Shown: one piece after another, positions 60,140 to 64,000 of the stretch
How positions within the stretch are numbered: position 1 is the first letter of the stretch
Layout: each line of letters starts with the position of its first letter
Assembly: GCA_016711325.1 (NCBI GenBank)
Contig: JADJTH010000008.1
Location: forward strand, 744,001-808,000
DNA length: 64,000 nt
Source: Nigerium sp.
Lineage (GTDB): Bacteria > Actinomycetota > Actinomycetes > Propionibacteriales > Propionibacteriaceae
Direction: 5' to 3'
The notes under the pieces: generated by a model
Databases searched by the model: none
What the model was told of the DNA's origin: nothing
Seen by the model: the letters and a program-made list of their open reading frames with translations, nothing else
Made by a program: the position numbers and the translations under genes

Positions 60140-62197
60140 CTACTCGTCCCCCAACGCGTCGAGGCCGCGCTCGAGCAGGTGCTCGAAGCGGCTGGCGTCG
60201 AGGATGGGCACGCCCAGCGTCTCGGCCTTGGTGTACTTCGATCCCGAGGACTCCCCCGCGACCAGCACCGACGTCCGCTTCGACACCGATCCGGACGCCT
60301 TGCCGCCGCGGGCGACGACGGCCTCCTGAGCGGTGTCGCGCGTGTAGCCGGGCACGGCGCCCGTCACCACGATGGTGAGGCCCTCCAAGGTCGGGTCGAT
60401 GGCGGAGAGGTCCGCGTCCGGGACGGTCTCATCGGCGAGGACGCAGCCCGCTGCCAGCCACTTGTCGACGATCGCGCGATGCCATTCCACGCCGAACCAT
60501 TCGACGATCGACGCCGCGAGGACCGGCCCGATGCCGTCCACTGCCGACAGTTCCGCTTCGGACGCCGCCTGGAGCGCCTGCACGCTCCCGAAGGCGCGGG
60601 CCACGTCGGGCGCCACGCCCTTGCCGATGTGCCGGATGGACAACGCCACCAGGAACTTCGCCCACGGCCGGGTCTTGGCCGCCTCCAGGTTGATCAGCAG
60701 CTTGCCCGCGTTGGCGTTGAGCACCCGCTCCTTGGTCTTCGGGTCGATGCGGGTGAAGAACGCGCTGCGCGCGAGATCGTCGGCCGTCAGCGAGAACAGG
60801 TCGCCCTCGTCCGACACCAACCCGGCCGACAGCAGGGCGTCCGCGGCCTGCCAGCCGAGGTTCTCGATGTCGAGCGCGACTCGCGAAGCGACGTGGAACA
60901 GCCGCTCGCGCAACTGGCTTGGGCAACTTCTGGTGTTGGGGCAACGAAGGTCCTTGTCGCCCTCCTTCTGCTCGCGCAGCTCGGTGCCGCAGCTCGGGCA
61001 GTGGGTCGGCATCACCCAGGCAGGCAGACCCTCGGGACGCAGCGCGAGTACCGGGCCGAGGATCTCGGGGATCACGTCGCCGGCCTTGCGCAGGATCACC
61101 GTGTCGCCGGGGCGGACATCCTTGCGGGCCACCTCGGAGGCGTTGTGCAAGGTGGCCATCTCGACCGTGGAACCCGCCACCAGGACGGGCTCCATGACCC
61201 CGTACGGCGTGACGCGCCCGGTGCGACCGGTATTGACCGCGATGCGCAACAGCCGCGTGTTGACCTCTTCGGGCGCGTACTTGAACGCGATCGCCCACCG
61301 CGGCGCCCGCGAGGTGAACCCGAGGGCGCGCTGCCGGTCGCGGTCGTTGACCTTGAGCACGACGCCGTCCATCTCGTGTTCGAGGTCGTGGCGGGCCTGC
61401 TCGCGCTCGTCGATGTAGACCAGCGCCGAGGCCAGGCCGGCGACGACCTCGTTGTGGCCGCTGACGGGCAACCCCCACGCGCGCAGCAGGTCGTAGGCGT
61501 CCGACTGCCGCGCGGCCGGCTCGCCCGACGTCATCCCGATGCCATGGGAGTAGAACCGCAGATGGCGCGACGCCGTGACGCGAGGGTCCTTCTGCCGCAG
61601 CGATCCGGCCGCCGAGTTGCGCGGGTTCGCGAAGCGGGGGCGTCCGGCGGCCTCCAGCGACTCGTTCAGGACAGCGAAGTCCGCGGGCCGCATGAACACC
61701 TCGCCGCGCACCTCGACCAGGTCGGGAGCGCCGGGGTTCAGCGTCAGCGGGATGTCCGCGATCGTGCGGACGTTCGCGGTCACGTCCTCACCGAAGCGGC
61801 CATCGCCGCGGGTGGCCGCCGTGTCCAGCCGACGGTCGCGGTACACCAGGTCGACCGCGAGGCCGTCGATCTTGACCTCGCACAGCAGTTCGGTCTCGCC
61901 GCCCAGGCGCGCGTACCAGCGTTCGACCTCCTCGATGCTGAACGCGTTGTCGAGGCTCATCATCGGCTCGAGGTGCTCCACGGCGGCGAACGTCGCCGAC
62001 ACCGCGCCCCCCACCTGCTGGGTCGGGGAGTCCGGCGTCCGCAGCTCGGGATGTCGATCCTCGAGCGCCGCCAGCTCCTCCATAAGGCCGTCGAAGCGGG
62101 CGTCCGTCAGGTCGGGTGCGTCCAGCACGTAGTACTGGAAGCGGGCGTCGTTGATCAGCTGAGCCAGCTCGGCGTGCCGCGTACGGGGGTCGATCAC
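60140..62197 (-). CDS. ligA: NAD+-dependent DNA ligase
   Basis: The 685-residue ligase has the Ia domain (NDARFQYYVLDAPDLTDA), the adenylated Lys109 in CEVKIDGLAVDL, ATRGDGRFGEDVTANVRTI, NPRNSAAGSLRQKD, the zinc finger cysteines (THCPSCGTELR ... RCPNTRSCPSQL), the helix-hairpin-helix repeats (SAVDGIGPVLAASIVEWF) and a C-terminal BRCT domain (GLTIVVTGAVPGYTRD). The GTG at 62197 has TAGATT six bases upstream and no ribosome site, so the mRNA may be leaderless. Confidence 0.96.
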   Translation of the reverse strand: MIDPRTRHAELAQLINDARFQYYVLDAPDLTDARFDGLMEELAALEDRHPELRTPDSPTQQVGGAVSATFAAVEHLEPMMSLDNAFSIEEVERWYARLGGETELLCEVKIDGLAVDLVYRDRRLDTAATRGDGRFGEDVTANVRTIADIPLTLNPGAPDLVEVRGEVFMRPADFAVLNESLEAAGRPRFANPRNSAAGSLRQKDPRVTASRHLRFYSHGIGMTSGEPAARQSDAYDLLRAWGLPVSGHNEVVAGLASALVYIDEREQARHDLEHEMDGVVLKVNDRDRQRALGFTSRAPRWAIAFKYAPEEVNTRLLRIAVNTGRTGRVTPYGVMEPVLVAGSTVEMATLHNASEVARKDVRPGDTVILRKAGDVIPEILGPVLALRPEGLPAWVMPTHCPSCGTELREQKEGDKDLRCPNTRSCPSQLRERLFHVASRVALDIENLGWQAADALLSAGLVSDEGDLFSLTADDLARSAFFTRIDPKTKERVLNANAGKLLINLEAAKTRPWAKFLVALSIRHIGKGVAPDVARAFGSVQALQAASEAELSAVDGIGPVLAASIVEWFGVEWHRAIVDKWLAAGCVLADETVPDADLSAIDPTLEGLTIVVTGAVPGYTRDTAQEAVVARGGKASGSVSKRTSVLVAGESSGSKYTKAETLGVPILDASRFEHLLERGLDALGDE

Positions 62198-62203
62198 CGG
62201 GCA

Positions 62204-62209
62204 AATCTA
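62204..62209 (-). promoter_or_regulatory. Candidate -10 element for a leaderless ligA transcript
   Basis: On the minus strand TAGATT ends six bases before the ligA GTG. It lies in the 24-base gap between the methionine synthase gene and ligA. No clear -35 is visible. Confidence 0.45.
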
Positions 62210-62221
62210 GCGTGACCGCAA

Positions 62222-63199
62222 TCAGCGGTGGAGGGCGTCGTCCAGCCGATCGGCGACCACGGTCAACCTCCGCAGCAGCGCGGACGCCTCGGACGGGCGC
62301 CAGCCCGCGAGGCCGCAGGCAGGCGTGAGCACGACGCGTTCGCTCAGCATCGGGCCGAGCTCCAACGGCAGCAGCGCGTCCCGCACACGCCGGGTCAGCG
62401 CGTCAGCCGACAGTGCCGGGGCGTCGCCCGGGGACGCCGTGGGTGCGCACCCCAGCCAGAGGTCGCGCCCGCGCTCCATCGCCGCGCCCAGGACGTCCCA
62501 GTCGGCGGGGGTGATGAGCGATTGGTCGAGCGCGACCCCCGACAGTCCCGGGCCGTGCTCGCCGAGGAGGAGGTCCACATCGAGCCCGGGCGCGCAGCAG
62601 TGCAGCACGTCGCCGCCCAGGCCCGCGAGCAGCGCGACGGCCTCGGGCCGGTCCACCGAGCGGTGTCGGAAGAAGCCGCCCTCGGTGGGCACCGCGCCGG
62701 CCAGCACCGCGGGCAGCGACGGCTCGTCGACCTGCAGCGTCACCGACACGCCGGGCAGCCGTCGCTCGATCCCGGACACCAGGTCGCGTACGCCGGACCC
62801 CAGCGACTGCGCCAGGTCGCGGCGCGCCACCCGGTCGCCGAGCACGCGTCCGCCGAACGGCAGCAGGGTGGCGGAGGCGAGCGTCCACGGCCCGGCGACC
62901 GCCACCTTGAGCTGCCCGGTCAGCCCCTGGGCGTTCTCCTCCAATACATCCAGGTCGTCGCGCAGGGCCGCGCGTGCCCGACGCTGGTCGATGCCGGGAG
63001 CCGCGGCGAGCTTCCACGCTCCGGCGTCCAGGCCGGCGCCGATGCCTTCGCACAGGCCCAGCGCGCGACCGACCATGCCCGCCCACGGCCCGCGCGCGGG
63101 GAACTCCGGAAGCCAGGGCACCGATACCGACTCCAGCGCCAGCCGGACGCCGGCGCCCACGTCGGTGCCGGGCAACGAACCGACGCCGGACGTCCTCAC
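62222..63199 (-). CDS. MetE-like (cobalamin-independent type) methionine synthase, single-domain form
   Basis: The 325-residue protein matches the C-terminal catalytic barrel of cobalamin-independent methionine synthase: VRTSGVGSLPGTDVG start, VAVAGPWTLASATLLP, VTLQVDEPSLPAVLAG, zinc ligands in DVLHCCAPGL and TPACGLAGW. The N-terminal half found in full MetE is missing, as in a group of short actinobacterial and archaeal relatives whose methyl donor is uncertain. The GTG at 63199 overlaps the mnmA stop as GTGA, and ligA follows after 24 bases. Confidence 0.8.
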   Translation of the reverse strand: MRTSGVGSLPGTDVGAGVRLALESVSVPWLPEFPARGPWAGMVGRALGLCEGIGAGLDAGAWKLAAAPGIDQRRARAALRDDLDVLEENAQGLTGQLKVAVAGPWTLASATLLPFGGRVLGDRVARRDLAQSLGSGVRDLVSGIERRLPGVSVTLQVDEPSLPAVLAGAVPTEGGFFRHRSVDRPEAVALLAGLGGDVLHCCAPGLDVDLLLGEHGPGLSGVALDQSLITPADWDVLGAAMERGRDLWLGCAPTASPGDAPALSADALTRRVRDALLPLELGPMLSERVVLTPACGLAGWRPSEASALLRRLTVVADRLDDALHR

Positions 63200-64000
63200 G
63201 CCGCGCTCGCGATCGTGGCGGCGCCGACGACGAGGTCGCCGTCGTAGAGCACGGCGGCCTGACCAGGGGCGATGCCCTCGGCGGAGGCGTCCAGGTCGAC
63301 CCGGACACCGTCCGCGTCCGCCGCGATCGCGCACGGCATCGCCGCGCCGTGGGCACGCACCTGCACCAGCCCGCGCCAACGTCCCAGTCGCGGCTCGGCG
63401 ACCGCCCAGGTCGGCCGAATGGCCTCGATCGCGGAGACGGCCAGTCCCTCGCGGGGGCCGACCGTCACCGTGTTGGTCGCCGGCGAGATGCCCAGCACGT
63501 AGCGGGGGCGTCCGTCGGTCGCCGGGACGCCGAGCCGCAGACCCCTGCGCTGGCCGACCGTGAACTGGTGGTGGCCCGCGTGCCGGCCCACGACGGTGCC
63601 GGCGGTGTCGACGATCGTCCCGTCCCGCTCGCCCAGGGCGCGGGTGAGGAAGCCGGCCGTGTCGCCGTCGGAGATGAAACAGATGTCGTGGCTGTCCGGC
63701 TTGGCCGCCACCCGCAGGCCCAGCGCCGCGGCCTCGGCACGCACCTGCGGCTTCTCGGTGCCGTACAACGGGAACAGCGAGCGGCGCAGCTGCTCCTGGG
63801 TGAGGACGCCGAGCACATAGCTCTGATCCTTGGCGGCGTCCGCGGCGCGGTAGAGCCGCGCCTCGTCGTCGGCCCAGTCCAGACGGGCGTAATGACCGGT
63901 CGCGACGGCGTCGAAGCCGAGCGCCAGGCCGCGGTCGAGCACCGCCGCGAACTTGATCTTCTCGTTGCAGCGCAGACACGGGTTCGGCGTCCGTCCGGCC
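63196..64000 (-). CDS. mnmA: tRNA 2-thiouridylase MnmA, 3' part (cut by window edge)
   Basis: The C-terminal ~267 residues are in the window. They include the first catalytic Cys in TPNPCLRCNEKIKF, GFDAVATGHYARL, DQSYVLGVLTQEQL, the second catalytic Cys in KPDSHDICFISDGDTAGFL and GRHAGHHQFTVGQRRGL. MnmA puts sulfur on the wobble uridine of Lys, Glu and Gln tRNAs. The N-terminal ATP-binding loop lies beyond the window. The following methionine synthase gene overlaps its stop by four bases. Confidence 0.95.
   Translation of the reverse strand, partial: AGRTPNPCLRCNEKIKFAAVLDRGLALGFDAVATGHYARLDWADDEARLYRAADAAKDQSYVLGVLTQEQLRRSLFPLYGTEKPQVRAEAAALGLRVAAKPDSHDICFISDGDTAGFLTRALGERDGTIVDTAGTVVGRHAGHHQFTVGQRRGLRLGVPATDGRPRYVLGISPATNTVTVGPREGLAVSAIEAIRPTWAVAEPRLGRWRGLVQVRAHGAAMPCAIAADADGVRVDLDASAEGIAPGQAAVLYDGDLVVGAATIASAA

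Overview
The window is a compact, GC-rich (about 70% by eye) chromosomal segment of an actinobacterium, most likely a member of the Propionibacteriales/Propionibacteriaceae. This rests on actinobacterial gene order (ruvC-ruvA-ruvB / yajC-secD-secF-apt / potassium channel / rel / DUF349 / metallo-hydrolase / hisS), on actinobacteria-specific families (PriA-type HisA without a trpF, the HGxxPAAW protein and the Trp-operon membrane protein inside the trp operon, a TIGR03085 protein), on frequent GTG starts and on many 1-8 base stop/start overlaps. No rRNA or tRNA gene, CRISPR array, insertion sequence or prophage was seen; most of the window is core genome.

Layout. 0-2.7 kb: the 3' end of a family 2 glycosyltransferase, a membrane acyltransferase and a secreted GH46 chitosanase, joined by GTGA and ATGA overlaps, which looks like a surface polysaccharide cassette. 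2.7-5.7 kb: a frameshifted phosphoglycerate mutase, a small unknown frame, a double DUF1801 protein and a DUF559-like protein downstream of a 77-base palindrome. 5.8-9.3 kb: aspS and an ABC-F ATPase. 9.5-14.5 kb: a MarR regulator divergent from an RND exporter with an embedded coiled coil, then a membrane-anchored AlbA_2 protein. 14.5-28.2 kb: hisS, a metallo-hydrolase, a DUF349 protein, rel, a K+ channel, apt, secF, secD, yajC, ruvB, ruvA, ruvC and yebC. 28.3-33.2 kb: hisD-hisC-hisB-hisH (overlapping), a DUF2283 gene and priA. 33.2-40.9 kb: DUF554, ybaK, CHAD, a small membrane protein, dnaE and fprA. 40.9-41.6 kb: a gap holding a nonsense-disrupted membrane gene and four hairpins. 41.6-54.2 kb: gltD, gltB, lgt, trpA, trpB, trpC, two trp-linked membrane proteins and a fused hisI-trpE. 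54.3-58.6 kb: a TIGR03085 protein, a VanZ-like protein and gatB-gatA-gatC. 58.7-60.1 kb: an ACT-domain protein, a small membrane protein and a NIL-domain gene preceded by a cysteine-rich leader peptide. 60.1-64 kb: ligA, a MetE-like methionine synthase and the 3' part of mnmA.

How it fits together. Histidine and tryptophan synthesis are linked twice: PriA probably serves both pathways, and the HisI step is fused to TrpE. No trpF, trpD, trpG, hisF, hisG or hisE is present here. GltBD supplies glutamate, and aspS, hisS and GatCAB supply charged tRNAs. The most notable items are the polycysteine leader peptide with a well-spaced promoter and possible alternative pairings (59.66-59.86 kb), the HisI-TrpE fusion, the coupled glycosyltransferase/acyltransferase/chitosanase cassette with an in-frame 45-base repeat, the RND pump with its own coiled coil, and the hairpin-rich gap at 41.2-41.56 kb. 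Several genes (hisD, ligA, the TIGR03085 gene, the leader peptide) have a -10-like hexamer 6-7 bases before the start codon, as expected for leaderless mRNAs.
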